From the NCBI RefSeq assembly GCF_010119975.1, contig NZ_CP048222.1:1757501-1821500 (forward strand): a DNA stretch of 64,000 nucleotides, read 5' to 3'. Below are positions 8,436 to 17,843 of the stretch, piece after piece (position 1 is the first letter of the stretch; each line of letters opens with the position of its first letter). The translations under genes were made by a program, and so were the position numbers. Below the pieces are notes generated by a model that saw only the letters and a list, made by a program, of their open reading frames with translations, was not told the DNA's origin and did no database searches. This stretch comes from Rhodocytophaga rosea. GTDB taxonomy: Bacteria; Bacteroidota; Bacteroidia; Cytophagales; 172606-1.

Positions 8436-9104
8436 TCATAAACTTTGGAAAGTATACCCTAAAGCTGAGAAATGAGCCAGATAGGCCGGTAATACTTCTT
8501 TCAGGTTTTTCCAGGCTTTAATGCTATCATGAAAAACAACAATGCTTCCATTTTCAGTATGCTGTATGGATTTACGCAGGCATACCTGGGCTGGCAGTTG
8601 CTGGTCGAAATCGCCGCTTAATACATCCCACATAACGATCTGGTGCGTCTGTTGGATATGTGCGGCCTGTTTTCTGGTGATTTTACCATAAGGCGGCCTG
8701 AATAAATGCACCGGAATTCCTGCTACCTGCTGGCATGCCTGCACATTGGTAAAATAGTCTGATACAGGCGTTTTCCAGCCATTGAGGTGGTTATAGGTAT
8801 GATTACCAATGCTATGTCCGCCTTGTTTTACTTTAGTAAATACAAAGGGGTGTTTGCGGATATTATCTCCTACACAAAAAAAAGTAGCTTTCGCCTGATA
8901 CGCCGCCAGTTGTTCCAATACCCACTCTGTCACTTCCGGAATAGGTCCATCATCGAAGGTGAGGTATATCTCTTTTGTATGGGTAGGTTTATTCCATAGA
9001 AACGAAGGATACAGTTTTTTGACCAGGAAGTTATTTTTATGCCAGTACATTAATAAAATAGATAATGAAAAATAATTTTCAATGCTCAACTTACTATTGT
9101 CCAT
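8436..9104 (-). CDS. Polysaccharide deacetylase family protein
   Basis: NodB-homology carbohydrate esterase (CE4), probably acting on N-acetylated envelope glycans such as peptidoglycan. The catalytic pattern is complete: TFDDGP (D51, D52), H102 and H106 in HSIGNHTYNH, RPPYG at 136-140, WDVLSGD near 159-165 and FHDS with H192. No signal peptide precedes it; the first ~18 residues are poorly conserved and Met19 (MYWHKNNFLVKKLYPS) may be the true start. Its first codon directly follows the stop of the metallophosphoesterase gene, so the two form a tight operon. Confidence 0.9.
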   Translation of the reverse strand: MDNSKLSIENYFSLSILLMYWHKNNFLVKKLYPSFLWNKPTHTKEIYLTFDDGPIPEVTEWVLEQLAAYQAKATFFCVGDNIRKHPFVFTKVKQGGHSIGNHTYNHLNGWKTPVSDYFTNVQACQQVAGIPVHLFRPPYGKITRKQAAHIQQTHQIVMWDVLSGDFDQQLPAQVCLRKSIQHTENGSIVVFHDSIKAWKNLKEVLPAYLAHFSALGYTFQSL

Positions 9105-9836
9105 TTATTCCAGCTGCTGGAATGACACCACTTCCGAATTTACCTTATCTTCTGCGATTCGAATGATCCTATATCCAAATGTCCGGGCATTAACTTGAAT
9201 ATCATCCTGATTTCTCTCTACCTGATAAGAAGCCGCTGGTGTGACATACTGCGTGATATTTTCTACGGCTTGCACATCTGGCAAGTGATAATGCCCGCAA
9301 AAAATAATAACCTTATGTTGGTGTTGTTGTAAAACTTTACGAACTCTTTCCCGGCCTTGCAGAGGATATTTTTTATCAATGGCTGTGTTTACTCCCAAAA
9401 CCGGATGATGTATGTACAATAGTATTTTTTTGCTGGTGTTGAGTTGTTGCTCTAACCATCGGAACTGATTGTCACTGATACGCTCAGCAGAGGAGTCCAG
9501 ATACAGGATGCGGAAATATGTATCTTCAAAGCTATAGTATAATTCACTTGTTCCATTCATTTCCATAGGCTTATAGTATTTTTGTACTTCCTGAAAAGAA
9601 TCATGGTTCCCGAGCGTAAGCAACAGCGGATTAAAGTTATATTTATTAAATGAGGCAAAGAACCACTCATTGGAATCTGTGGAGCCAATATCGCCGCCAA
9701 AAACGATGTCTGAGATATTTCTTGCGGCCACATCTTTCAGGATCTGCTTCCAGTTTTCCCTGGCATCTACGCCTTGTTCTTTGGGAAAATCCTCGTCTAA
9801 ATGTATATCTGTAATATGTGCGATTGTCTTCATCAT
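9105..9836 (-). CDS. Calcineurin-like metallophosphoesterase
   Basis: A 243-residue cytoplasmic phosphoesterase with all five metal motifs: D10-x-H12, GGD (D49), GNHD (N77, H78), HH (H143-H144) and GHYH (H182, H184). The arrangement resembles Icc/cyclic nucleotide phosphodiesterase-like members, but the substrate cannot be read from sequence. It is first in a two-gene operon with the polysaccharide deacetylase (no spacer). The HD-PycTM gene, a potential cyclic-nucleotide-linked protein, is divergent from it across about 500 bases. Confidence 0.88.
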   Translation of the reverse strand: MMKTIAHITDIHLDEDFPKEQGVDARENWKQILKDVAARNISDIVFGGDIGSTDSNEWFFASFNKYNFNPLLLTLGNHDSFQEVQKYYKPMEMNGTSELYYSFEDTYFRILYLDSSAERISDNQFRWLEQQLNTSKKILLYIHHPVLGVNTAIDKKYPLQGRERVRKVLQQHQHKVIIFCGHYHLPDVQAVENITQYVTPAASYQVERNQDDIQVNARTFGYRIIRIAEDKVNSEVVSFQQLE

Positions 9837-10338
9837 AGAAAAGGTATTATAGTGCGTTAAACAGATATGGGTATTTTATGGGTACATTATTTTTATGATA
9901 CTTTGTCCTGCAAGTTATCGCTGATGCAAACAAGTTACGTAATTTTCATAGGATCAACTCCTGAAGGTATGCATTTACGGTAAGAGCAAAAGACTACTGG
10001 ATTATAGCCCCCTGCCTAATAAAATTAATATTGTTACCTGTAATGCATTCTGAAATATCTCTAAGGGCTGATCGTTTTAACTATAAAATAATTGTAATTT
10101 TGTCCCACCAGCCACAACCTTCAATTGAGTAACGATTACATTTTATAAGTTCAGCAATAAACGGGCAAACCGGCAAATATACGTTTACCGGGAAAATGTG
10201 AGCCAGAATATACAGCTGTTTCTGTTGATAAAAAATTCACTAAATTACTATCCGAAAAATTCATCTTGTGCAGATACACGAGACTTATTACTCTTAGCGC
10301 ATGTCATCGTTCGTTCATAAATTCATCTTGTGTCTTCT
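9837..10338. other. Intergenic region with a spaced direct repeat
   Basis: About 500 bases between divergent genes show no coding pattern. A 14-bp direct repeat, AAATTCATCTTGTG, occurs at 10257-10270 and 10319-10332, 62 bases apart; the second copy ends 6 bases before the chosen ATG of the HD-PycTM gene. One -7-like element TAATTTTG lies at 10095-10102, without a convincing TTTG at the right distance. Confidence 0.45.
10257..10332 (+). repeat. 14-bp direct repeat pair upstream of the HD-PycTM gene
   Basis: AAATTCATCTTGTG is repeated exactly at 10257-10270 and 10319-10332 (period 62). Position just before the start codon makes a regulator site or a short duplication possible; nothing further is visible. 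Confidence 0.5.
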
Positions 10339-11607
10339 ATGATTCTTCAGACTGAAGTTTTAGACAGAACCCAGCAGTTTGTGGAGTCTCTGTTAAACAG
10401 ACAACTTCCTGCACATTTCACTTATCACAACCTGAAACATACCAAAGAAGTAGTGGCTGCTGCTCAAGTTATCGGCACCAGAAGCCAGTTATCTGAACAT
10501 GACCTGGAAACTGTTCTTTTAGCTGCCTGGCTGCATGATACCGGGTATTGTTTCCGCATCAGAGAACACGAAGAAGAAAGTATACGGCTGGCTAAAGAAA
10601 TTCTGACTGAACAACAGGTAGAAGAAGTTCGCCTGAATCAGGTGGTAGGATGTATTGCCGCTACCAGATACCCGCAGCAGCCCCAAAACATATTAGAGGA
10701 AGTATTATGCGATGCAGATATGTATCATACCGCTTCTGAAGAGTACATGGAGCGGGCTGAACAGCTCCGGCATGAAATCATGGAAATTTCCAAATGCGTG
10801 ATCAGCCGGAGAGAATGGGCACAAAATAACCGGGAATTCCTGAAAAACCACCGGTTTTTTACGGAGTTCGGGCAAACCGAAATGGAAGTTGCCAAACAGA
10901 AGAATGCCAAGAAACTAAAAAAAATGCTTAAGGAGATGGAAGAAGATTATTCAGAATTTCCCATGGATGTAGAGGAAACCTACAAACAAATTAACCGGAT
11001 AGACAAAGACCGCGAAAAAGAGAAGGACAAGGAGAAGCAGGAAAAAAAGAAGGATAAGAAGAAAAAAGATCCCAATACACCGGTAAGAGGCATTGAAACC
11101 ATGTTCCGCACCATGTCGGCCAACCACCTGGAACTCAGTTCTATTGCTGATAATAAGGCCAACATCATGATTTCTATTAACTCTATCATTTTGTCTATTA
11201 TTGTTTCGGTGCTGGGGCGCAAGCTGGAAGAATATCCCAATTTTACTATTCCTACTTTAATTCTTACGCTGGTTTGCCTGGGCACCATCATTTTTGCCGT
11301 TTTAGCTACCAGGCCTAATGTAACCTCCGGCATATTCACCAAAGAAGATGTTTATAAAAAGCGCACCAACCTGCTTTTTTTCGGCAATTTCCATAGCATG
11401 AAATTAGACGATTATGAATGGGGGATCAAAGAAATGATGAAAGACAGCGATTACTTATATGGCAGCATGATCCGGGATAATTATTTTCTGGGCAAAGTAC
11501 TGGGCAAAAAATACCGCCTGCTGCGTATTGCCTATACCATTTTTATGTTCGGACTGGTAGTCGCCATTCTCTCCTATGGTGTTGCTATTGTATTTTTCCC
11601 GGTGTAA
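10339..11607 (+). CDS. HD-domain phosphohydrolase fused to a Pycsar-effector-type transmembrane domain (PycTM/DUF5706)
   Basis: A 422-residue two-part protein. Residues ~10-130 are an HD domain with H30 and H34 (YHNLKHT), H66-D67 (WLHDTGY) and a later D125/D127 (CDADMYH), consistent with a metal-dependent phosphohydrolase. A very charged linker (about 218-246, mostly K, D and E) follows. Residues ~250-422 match the membrane domain of Pycsar antiphage effectors: the conserved SSIADNKANIM segment (268-277), helices near 277-292 and 304-322, and a last helix near 397-420. In Pycsar, such effectors damage the membrane when bound by cCMP or cUMP made by a neighbouring cyclase; no cyclase is visible here. 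ATG 10339 preferred over GTG 10330. The HD part may cleave a signal nucleotide; that is inference. Confidence 0.85.
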   Translation: MILQTEVLDRTQQFVESLLNRQLPAHFTYHNLKHTKEVVAAAQVIGTRSQLSEHDLETVLLAAWLHDTGYCFRIREHEEESIRLAKEILTEQQVEEVRLNQVVGCIAATRYPQQPQNILEEVLCDADMYHTASEEYMERAEQLRHEIMEISKCVISRREWAQNNREFLKNHRFFTEFGQTEMEVAKQKNAKKLKKMLKEMEEDYSEFPMDVEETYKQINRIDKDREKEKDKEKQEKKKDKKKKDPNTPVRGIETMFRTMSANHLELSSIADNKANIMISINSIILSIIVSVLGRKLEEYPNFTIPTLILTLVCLGTIIFAVLATRPNVTSGIFTKEDVYKKRTNLLFFGNFHSMKLDDYEWGIKEMMKDSDYLYGSMIRDNYFLGKVLGKKYRLLRIAYTIFMFGLVVAILSYGVAIVFFPV

Positions 11608-11766
11608 GAGGTAATTCTTTCTTTCTCAACATTCATATAAAGGGTAAAGATTTTTTTCTAATGTAATCTGTTTGGTTCACACAGGCAATCAACTTATCTT
11701 ACTGTAGGTGGATTAATCACAAATTTTTATAAAAGTTATATAATATTCTGTGCCTGGTTTATTCTG

Positions 11767-13530
11767 TCAAAGTGTTGGTTCTGTTTCGCTGATGGATTTC
11801 CGATGGCTTATTAGCTGCCCATTTCCTGCCACTCCTTGGTTGTTTACAGCTTTTTTTTCCAGTTCCAGAATATGGTCGATCAGGTTTTCGTCGCGGGTGA
11901 GGTTGAATTTTTTACGTAAGCGGTACCTGGCCGTTTTTACACTTTCCGGAGAAATCCCCATTACATGTGAAGCTTCTTTCAAATTCATGTTAAGCTTAAG
12001 TAAGGCGCACAATTTCAGTTCATTACTGGTAATATCAGGATAATTGTCTTTAAGGGTTTTAAAGAAATCTTTGTGAACCTCTTCAAAATGCCGTTTAAAA
12101 TCTTCCCAGTCTTTGTCTAAATTCATACTATGTTCTACCATGCGGTTGAGTTCATTGAGCTTGGTAGCTGTCGCTTTATCCTGCGTACGTTTAAGCTGCT
12201 GAATATTTTGCTTGAGTTCTTCCAGCAATTCGTTCTTCTGGATAAAATTGAGGGTATAACTGGTGAGTTCCTTGCTTTTATATTCCAGCTCTTGGGTAAG
12301 CTTGAGTTCCTGCAAACGAGCTTTTTCCAGTTCAGCTTCTGCCAGAGCTTTGTTTTTTTCCAGCAGTTCGTTATTTTTCCGGATTTTCAGGCGCTGTGTA
12401 CTCATCACTTGATAACCAATTATTGCCAGTAACAATAATCCGGCAAGAAGGCCATTTCTCAGATACTGCTGAATACGATTTTTCTGTTGCAATATTTCGA
12501 GCTGTTTTTGCTGCAATTGTAACCTCTGTTCCTGTTGTAAGGTCTGGTAGCGAACCTGCATCTCAGCGATCTGCCTGGATTTCTCTTCATTAAACAGGCT
12601 GTCTTTACGGGTAGCAAATTCCTCCTGATAGGCCAGAGCCTGCTTATAATTTCCCCGGGCAACCTCAATTTCTTTGAGGGCATTATAAATCTGGGTGAGC
12701 CATTTGCGGGTGCTTACCTGAATGGAAGTCTGAACGCCTCTTTTGAGGTGTTGTTCTGCCTGCTCATATTGTTTAAGGGAAATATATGCTTTCCCTATAA
12801 AGTACAGACACATAGACATACCTTCCAGATCTGGAATTTGCTCACGGATTTTCAGGGAACGGAAGAAAAAATCAAGGCTTTCCTGCGGCTTACTTTTAGC
12901 TATATTTAACTCACCCAGATTGCTATATGATTCGGCTATGCCATATTTACGCCCATTTGCCAGACTTTTTGTAAGGGAAGTCTGGTACATTTTTTCTGCT
13001 TCGGCATGTTTACCCATTTTCAAATAGGTATTTCCAATATTACTCAGTACACCAGCTTCCCGGTCATTATTTAAAAGCCGGTGTTTTTGCAGCGATTGCT
13101 CAAAATATTCCAGTGCCAGTTCATAGCTGTGCTGGTCGAGGTAAACCAGGCCGATATTATTATGCATGCTGCCAATGCCCAGTTGGTCATTCAATTGCTG
13201 ATAATCCGTTAATCCATCAAACAAATATTTCAAAGCCGTGTCATAATGCCCCCTTGCCCAGTGCGAAACGCCTACCACCCGGTTGGCGAAAGCTTTACCT
13301 TGAGTATATTTTAAAGAGTCAGCCAGAATTAAAGCTTCGTTGCCATACAATTCCGATTGCAAAGGGTCAACAATCCAGTATTGATAGCCAAGCTCATTGA
13401 GTAAATTTACTCTGGTAGTATCCGATAAATGATAGGTAGACAGGCGTTTTTTTAGGCTGTCCAGAGGTGTATCAGCCAGGCAATAGAAGGTAGAAAAAAG
13501 AAGGATACAGAATATCGAAAGACATTTCAT
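11767..13530 (-). CDS. Membrane-anchored TPR protein with C-terminal LuxR-like HTH
   Basis: A 587-residue signalling protein. A signal peptide starts at ATG 13530 (MKCLSIFCILLFSTFYCLA). Seven or so tetratricopeptide repeats follow (for example GIGSMHNNIGLVYLDQHSYELALEYFEQSL), then a coiled coil, one transmembrane helix (GLLAGLLLLAIIGYQV, about residues 365-380), a second long coiled coil and a C-terminal helix-turn-helix (ITSNELKLCALLKLNMNLKEAS ... SPESVKTARYRLRKKF). The layout, common in Bacteroidota, implies periplasmic sensing with a cytoplasmic DNA-binding end. An in-frame TTG 15 bp upstream is less likely. It is convergent with the HD-PycTM gene. Confidence 0.86.
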   Translation of the reverse strand: MKCLSIFCILLFSTFYCLADTPLDSLKKRLSTYHLSDTTRVNLLNELGYQYWIVDPLQSELYGNEALILADSLKYTQGKAFANRVVGVSHWARGHYDTALKYLFDGLTDYQQLNDQLGIGSMHNNIGLVYLDQHSYELALEYFEQSLQKHRLLNNDREAGVLSNIGNTYLKMGKHAEAEKMYQTSLTKSLANGRKYGIAESYSNLGELNIAKSKPQESLDFFFRSLKIREQIPDLEGMSMCLYFIGKAYISLKQYEQAEQHLKRGVQTSIQVSTRKWLTQIYNALKEIEVARGNYKQALAYQEEFATRKDSLFNEEKSRQIAEMQVRYQTLQQEQRLQLQQKQLEILQQKNRIQQYLRNGLLAGLLLLAIIGYQVMSTQRLKIRKNNELLEKNKALAEAELEKARLQELKLTQELEYKSKELTSYTLNFIQKNELLEELKQNIQQLKRTQDKATATKLNELNRMVEHSMNLDKDWEDFKRHFEEVHKDFFKTLKDNYPDITSNELKLCALLKLNMNLKEASHVMGISPESVKTARYRLRKKFNLTRDENLIDHILELEKKAVNNQGVAGNGQLISHRKSISETEPTL

Positions 13531-13634
13531 GTATCCAAGGTACAAAATTGTATAAAAACTTTTCCGGATGTCCTGGCAAAATTCATAAGCCGCACACCTT
13601 CAAGGCAATCCTCGTGTTTTATTGTCCAATATAT

Positions 13635-13690
13635 AAAATCTAACAGCAAACCCGCCCTATTGAAAACAGGCAGGTTTGCTGTTAGATTTT
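13635..13690 (-). terminator. Intrinsic terminator after the cupin gene
   Basis: A perfect 18-bp inverted repeat pairs 13635-13652 with 13673-13690 around a 20-base loop. It abuts the cupin stop codon (13691-13693) and, read on the minus strand, ends in a T-rich arm. Confidence 0.85.
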
Positions 13691-14041
13691 TTACTCATCC
13701 CGGCCATGTATGTGGGCAGGTGGGTAGGTAGCCTCTACAGTTGTAAAAGCCTCCAGAATCTTATATTTGTGTACAGCTCCTTTAGGAACTACATACGAAT
13801 TTCCTGGCTCCAGCAATACCATCTGGCCTTCGGTATGCAACTCTGCCCGTCCGCTGATAACATATCCTACGGTTTCGTAGGGCCGGCTTACTTCCGGTTT
13901 GGCTTCTCCAGGTTGCTCATTTTCCCATAGGCGCATGGCAATATTTTTACCTGATGCTAAGTATTTTTCTCCATGTTCGCCCAGAGGTGAAAAGGCAGAA
14001 TCAATTTTTGTAACGGTTGTATCTCCTTTTGCTTCTTTCAT
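13691..14041 (-). CDS. Cupin domain protein
   Basis: A 116-residue single-domain cupin. The two cupin motifs are present in reduced form: ..SRPYETVGYVISGRAELHTEG (about 52-72) and PGNSYVVPKGAVHKYKIL (about 79-96). The usual first-motif histidines are partly replaced (RPYET), so metal binding is uncertain. No signal peptide. Function unknown; similar small cupins act as isomerases, dioxygenases or binding proteins. It is a single gene with its own terminator. Confidence 0.8.
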   Translation of the reverse strand: MKEAKGDTTVTKIDSAFSPLGEHGEKYLASGKNIAMRLWENEQPGEAKPEVSRPYETVGYVISGRAELHTEGQMVLLEPGNSYVVPKGAVHKYKILEAFTTVEATYPPAHIHGRDE

Positions 14042-14241
14042 AGTAATAGGGGTTAAGGTTTAGAACTGGTTTTAAAACTTAACGCAGTGCAGAGAAAGGA
14101 GTTACATTATTATTACTTTTCAATGGGAATTATAAATAATGCAGTACATATATTCTCAAGGTAAGTTTGTTGTAGCGAAAAATGGCATTAGCAAAAGGCT
14201 CGTTTGCCAATGGATGTAGTGTCGCACATATATCTATACTT

Positions 14242-14841
14242 TTATCCACCTATAAAAGCAACATATTGCTCACCTTCCCTCTCAATACAATCTAATGATT
14301 GCAATATCCTATCCAGATCCTCCAAAATACGAGCTTCCCTTGGATGTTTCTTTGCTTGAAGTGTAAAATACTTTCCCCAAGGATAGTCCCACCCAGGAGC
14401 TACCTTTATTTGCTTTCCAAATGCAGGATTAGATTTGATCTTTTCTATCAATTTTAAAGTTATTTGGCGTAAGTCTTCTATTTTTGTCCAACCTTCATTA
14501 ATAAGATAGTAATTCCTATGCCATTCTCTTTCCACTTCTTCAATCTTTTGCTTAATCTCAATTGCCTTCTTAAAATCTCCTGCTTGTTCTGCCTGATACA
14601 TACGATAGTTAAGTTCCCCTATATCAGGCATGTAATTAGTGGGATAATTCCAGTAGAGGGATAAATCTATCTCTAAAATCTGCTCGACCTGTATGAGCTC
14701 ACAACCCTCAAAATTCCTTGATTGAAACATAGAAAAGTTGCGACTTAGAAAATAATCTCCTTTGCCTTCTTCACAAGTCAGTATTCTAAATAACTTATCA
14801 TCTTCTCTTGTCTTAGCTACAATAAGAACGTCATATCCCAT
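14242..14841 (-). CDS. Hypothetical protein, 199 residues
   Basis: No family recognised. The protein has no signal peptide or transmembrane helix and is probably cytosolic. It is rich in aromatic and charged residues, with a predicted helical hairpin around residues 68-100 (YRMYQAEQAGDFKKAIEIKQKIEEVE) and a tryptophan/glycine segment (VAPGWDYPWGKYF) near 149-161. Codon use is more A+T rich than in flanking genes, which suggests an accessory gene. It starts at ATG 14841 and precedes the TPR gene on the same strand by orientation, but about 120 bases separate the genes. Function unknown. Confidence 0.7.
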   Translation of the reverse strand: MGYDVLIVAKTREDDKLFRILTCEEGKGDYFLSRNFSMFQSRNFEGCELIQVEQILEIDLSLYWNYPTNYMPDIGELNYRMYQAEQAGDFKKAIEIKQKIEEVEREWHRNYYLINEGWTKIEDLRQITLKLIEKIKSNPAFGKQIKVAPGWDYPWGKYFTLQAKKHPREARILEDLDRILQSLDCIEREGEQYVAFIGG

Positions 14842-14889
14842 TTATTCTACTTAATTATCATATACAACACTTAACTACTCACAGCTAGC

Positions 14890-16667
14890 TTAATAGCGGG
14901 AAGTTTGTAAAGTAATATCGGCATGAGACCAGGCTTTTGCCAGGCGCTTCTCTATATCCGATACTTCTTTGCCTTGTTTCTGCAGGCTTTGTTTCAATCC
15001 AAAAAGTGACCAGCCATTTTCGCGGTGTATCTTTAAATCATTCAGGTATACGGTTTCTGCTTCCTGAGGCAATCCCGCTTCCAGTAATACAGCCCCAGCG
15101 TATGCCGGAGTGGCTGTGGCCATGTCCGGGGTTCATCATACTTTAAATCATCTTCCAGACGGACACCTTCCTTGAGCAGGTTAATGGCTTCCGGATAATT
15201 TTTCTGTCTGGCGGCTATTTCTCCACCCACATTTTTAATGGCAATAGCTATCATCTGGGAAGTAACATAATCTTGATTAGCCAGAGAATCTTTACTTAAG
15301 GAATCCAGTGCTGAAAGCTCTTTTGCCGCCAGATCAAGTTTCCCTTTCGCTGTAAAAGCCAGACCTCTTCCGTAATGCCACATAGCACTGGCATGCAACA
15401 ACTCTTTCCCCGGATAAGGTTCTGTCAGAATTTCATTCCACTTGCCAAAACGTATATTGGTATATACAGGTAGACTATAAAATACTTGCAAAAAGGAATG
15501 AGCAGCCATATTTTCCCGGTTTGCTCTGGAAGAAGTTTTGCGGGCCATGGCAATCGCCAGTTTACTGTTGCCATCCATTACAGCACCTGCCCAGGCAAAG
15601 TGAATATTATGTGGATAATAAGCCATAGAATATCTCCCTGTAACCTGGCTCTGTGCCAGGTAAGATTCATCTATTTCAATCGCCTTCAGGTTGCTTTCTA
15701 CGGCATCGGTATAGCGGCCTACCCGCAAATAAATATGAGATGGCATATGCACCAGATGTCCGGCTCCAGGCATTAAAGTACCCAGTCTGTCGGCACTCCT
15801 CACCCCCCGATCAGGATTATTGGAGGCTTCTACTACATGAATATACAAATGATGTGCGCCCGGATGATTCGGATATTGTTTGATCACTCGTTCCAGATGG
15901 GAAATGGCCTGTTCAATGCCTGGCCTGGGTTGTCCATCTTTTGTCCAGTAATCCCATGGCATCCGGTTCATCAGGGCATCAGCATAAAGTGTACCTGCAT
16001 CCGGATCATTGAGGTATTTGGTAGCCAGTTTACCCATAGCCAGCGCATATGCAGAATCTAACTTACTTTGGACGATATCTGGCTGTGCAGAAAACCGGTT
16101 GGCCATTGCTTCAATATACGCCTGTTCAGCCTTTGTTGCTTTCTTTTTTAAGGATAATGCTTTTTGAATAGCCTTGTATCCAGTCTGGCTCCGTTCCTTG
16201 TCGATGGGTGAATTAATATTAGGAGCCATGGCAAGCGCTTGTCCCCAATATGACATCGCACAGGTAGAATCTAATCTGGCGGATTCTACAAAAGAACGGT
16301 AGGCTTCGTAATGATTAAATCCATAGATCAGACGTAATCCCTGGTTGAAAAAAGCCTGTGCCTGCACAGAACGGGTGTTAATCGTATGCTGTAGATCACC
16401 AAGATTATCTAGCAGGTCAGTCCTGGTTTGCGTAGTATCAAGCAAGGCAGCAGTTAAAACTTCCGGAGATCCACATAGAGAGGATTTATCTACAGGCGGG
16501 GGCCAGTTTCCAGGCAAGCCAGTCTTCACACTTTTCGTACGCTGTGAATTACCTAAAAGACCATATGGCTTTAGAATAGAAATATGATCTGGCAGCAAAG
16601 GCCGTAGCACTATAGTAGCCAGAACATAATACATCAAAATTAGTAGAGTAAACAGATAGATTTTCAT
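14890..16667 (-). pseudogene. Secreted/membrane TPR protein interrupted by one missing base
   Basis: Two overlapping frames join into one protein of about 592 residues. The first frame runs from ATG 16667 through a signal anchor (MKIYLFTLLILMYYVLATIVL) and a long TPR-like region (NTRSVQAQAFFNQGLRLIYGFNHYEA, later HLVHMPSHIYLRVGRY) and ends at 15042. The homologous continuation AVLLEAGLPQEAETVY...GWSLFGL lies in the other frame and runs to a stop at 14890. The join is in the CCCC run at 15093-15096 (plus strand): the coding strand needs one more G to read HTLG-AVLLEAG. The domain is typical of Bacteroidota proteins of unknown function. The break may be a sequence error, since both sides are otherwise intact. 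Confidence 0.8.
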
Positions 16668-16946
16668 AGAATAGCATGAGTTGTGGATAGCCGAACTTTG
16701 TCTTACCTATATTTAGGTATACTTAATCGTTAGTATACAGTATCTAAAAAATCAGCCGTATATATGCGGGTGTAAAACGACAGTTGTATTGTCCACAGCT
16801 TGGTTTGTACTAAGTAGCAACTAAGAATTAATTTAAGTGAAAAATATCCGTAGCTATGCTGAAGATAAAAAAGTTATTTGTATAGAGAAAGAAACCGGCA
16901 AAAAATTTAGAAGCGATTTATTAATGCAACAAATACATAAGATCAA

Positions 16947-17522
16947 TTACAAGATAATAGAAAACAGGTGTTTTATATATACATTCAGGTATTCCCTGAA
17001 GTGTTTTAGTGCTTTGCCCATCTGGTTTTCTACAGTTTTAGGCGAAATCTGCAAGGCTTCGGCAATTTCTTTATAGCTCATATTTTCGTGCCGGCTCAGC
17101 ACAAAAATGGTTTTACAGGCTGGCGGTAAAGCATCGGTCGCTTCCTGTACCCGTTGCTGAACTTCCGAATAGTGTAATTGCTCGTCTGCTTCACTGGAAG
17201 TAGGTTCTATAAAATTACTATCTTCCAGTGCCACATTCTTCTTGTTTTTTTCCAGATGATTCAGCGCTGCATTAATAGCAGACCGGTAGAGATAGGATTT
17301 GAAAGAGAAATTGATTTCCAGTGTCTGGCGGTTGTTCCACATTTTCATAAATACATCCTGCACCAGGTCTTCTGCAGCATCGGTATCATTCACCATCCGG
17401 TTTACTGTGCGGCATAAAGGGGAATAATACTGCTTAAATAAAAGTTCAATGAATTTAGTCTCATCCGTTTTGCGAAGCATGAGCAGCTGGGTTTCTACTT
17501 CATTTCTTTCCTGATAAGACAT
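16947..17522 (-). CDS. ECF-type RNA polymerase sigma-70 factor
   Basis: A 191-residue sigma factor of the Bacteroidota ECF group. Region 2 includes FIELLFKQYYSPLCRTVNRM and the core-binding DLVQDVFMKMW; region 4 includes LPPACKTIFVLSRHENMSYKEIAEAL and the recognition helix ISPKTVENQMGKALKHFR. ATG 17522 gives the natural N-terminus (MSYQERNEVE); an in-frame TTG 33 bases upstream is less likely. In this phylum such factors usually precede a FecR anti-sigma gene and SusC/SusD genes. None is adjacent here: downstream is a TPR gene on the same strand and upstream is divergent glgX. Confidence 0.92.
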   Translation of the reverse strand: MSYQERNEVETQLLMLRKTDETKFIELLFKQYYSPLCRTVNRMVNDTDAAEDLVQDVFMKMWNNRQTLEINFSFKSYLYRSAINAALNHLEKNKKNVALEDSNFIEPTSSEADEQLHYSEVQQRVQEATDALPPACKTIFVLSRHENMSYKEIAEALQISPKTVENQMGKALKHFREYLNVYIKHLFSIIL

Positions 17523-17843
17523 ACCTGATTGAATATGGGCCTTTTCCGGCAGCAAAGGTAATCATACAGCTTGTAAATTAAGTACAATTTTTTGATAAAA
17601 GGTATAATGAGCAGATAATACAGGAATCACAACCTGGAGGACGGAGTCTGGTATTATTCAGAAATGACCTTTTCAAGGTTTATATTGCTTGATTGGGCGC
17701 CAGATCATGTTTTGGACTGGAGTTATAGCCCAGCCCTCTATTCTCCGGATTCTACCCCTGCAAACTTTATTGAATATACTTACGTATCCAGATTATCATT
17801 TTTTATCCACGTTTCTATACGACTACTTTTTATTTCATGACCT
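17523..17843. other. Intergenic region between divergent sigma factor and glgX
   Basis: About 320 bases that must carry both promoters. No gene, strong hairpin or consensus TAnnTTTG element was recognised. Confidence 0.4.

Noticed and set aside
16837-17076. Plus-strand ORF upstream of the sigma factor
   Set aside because: It runs into the antisense of the sigma factor gene, with no domain or promoter.
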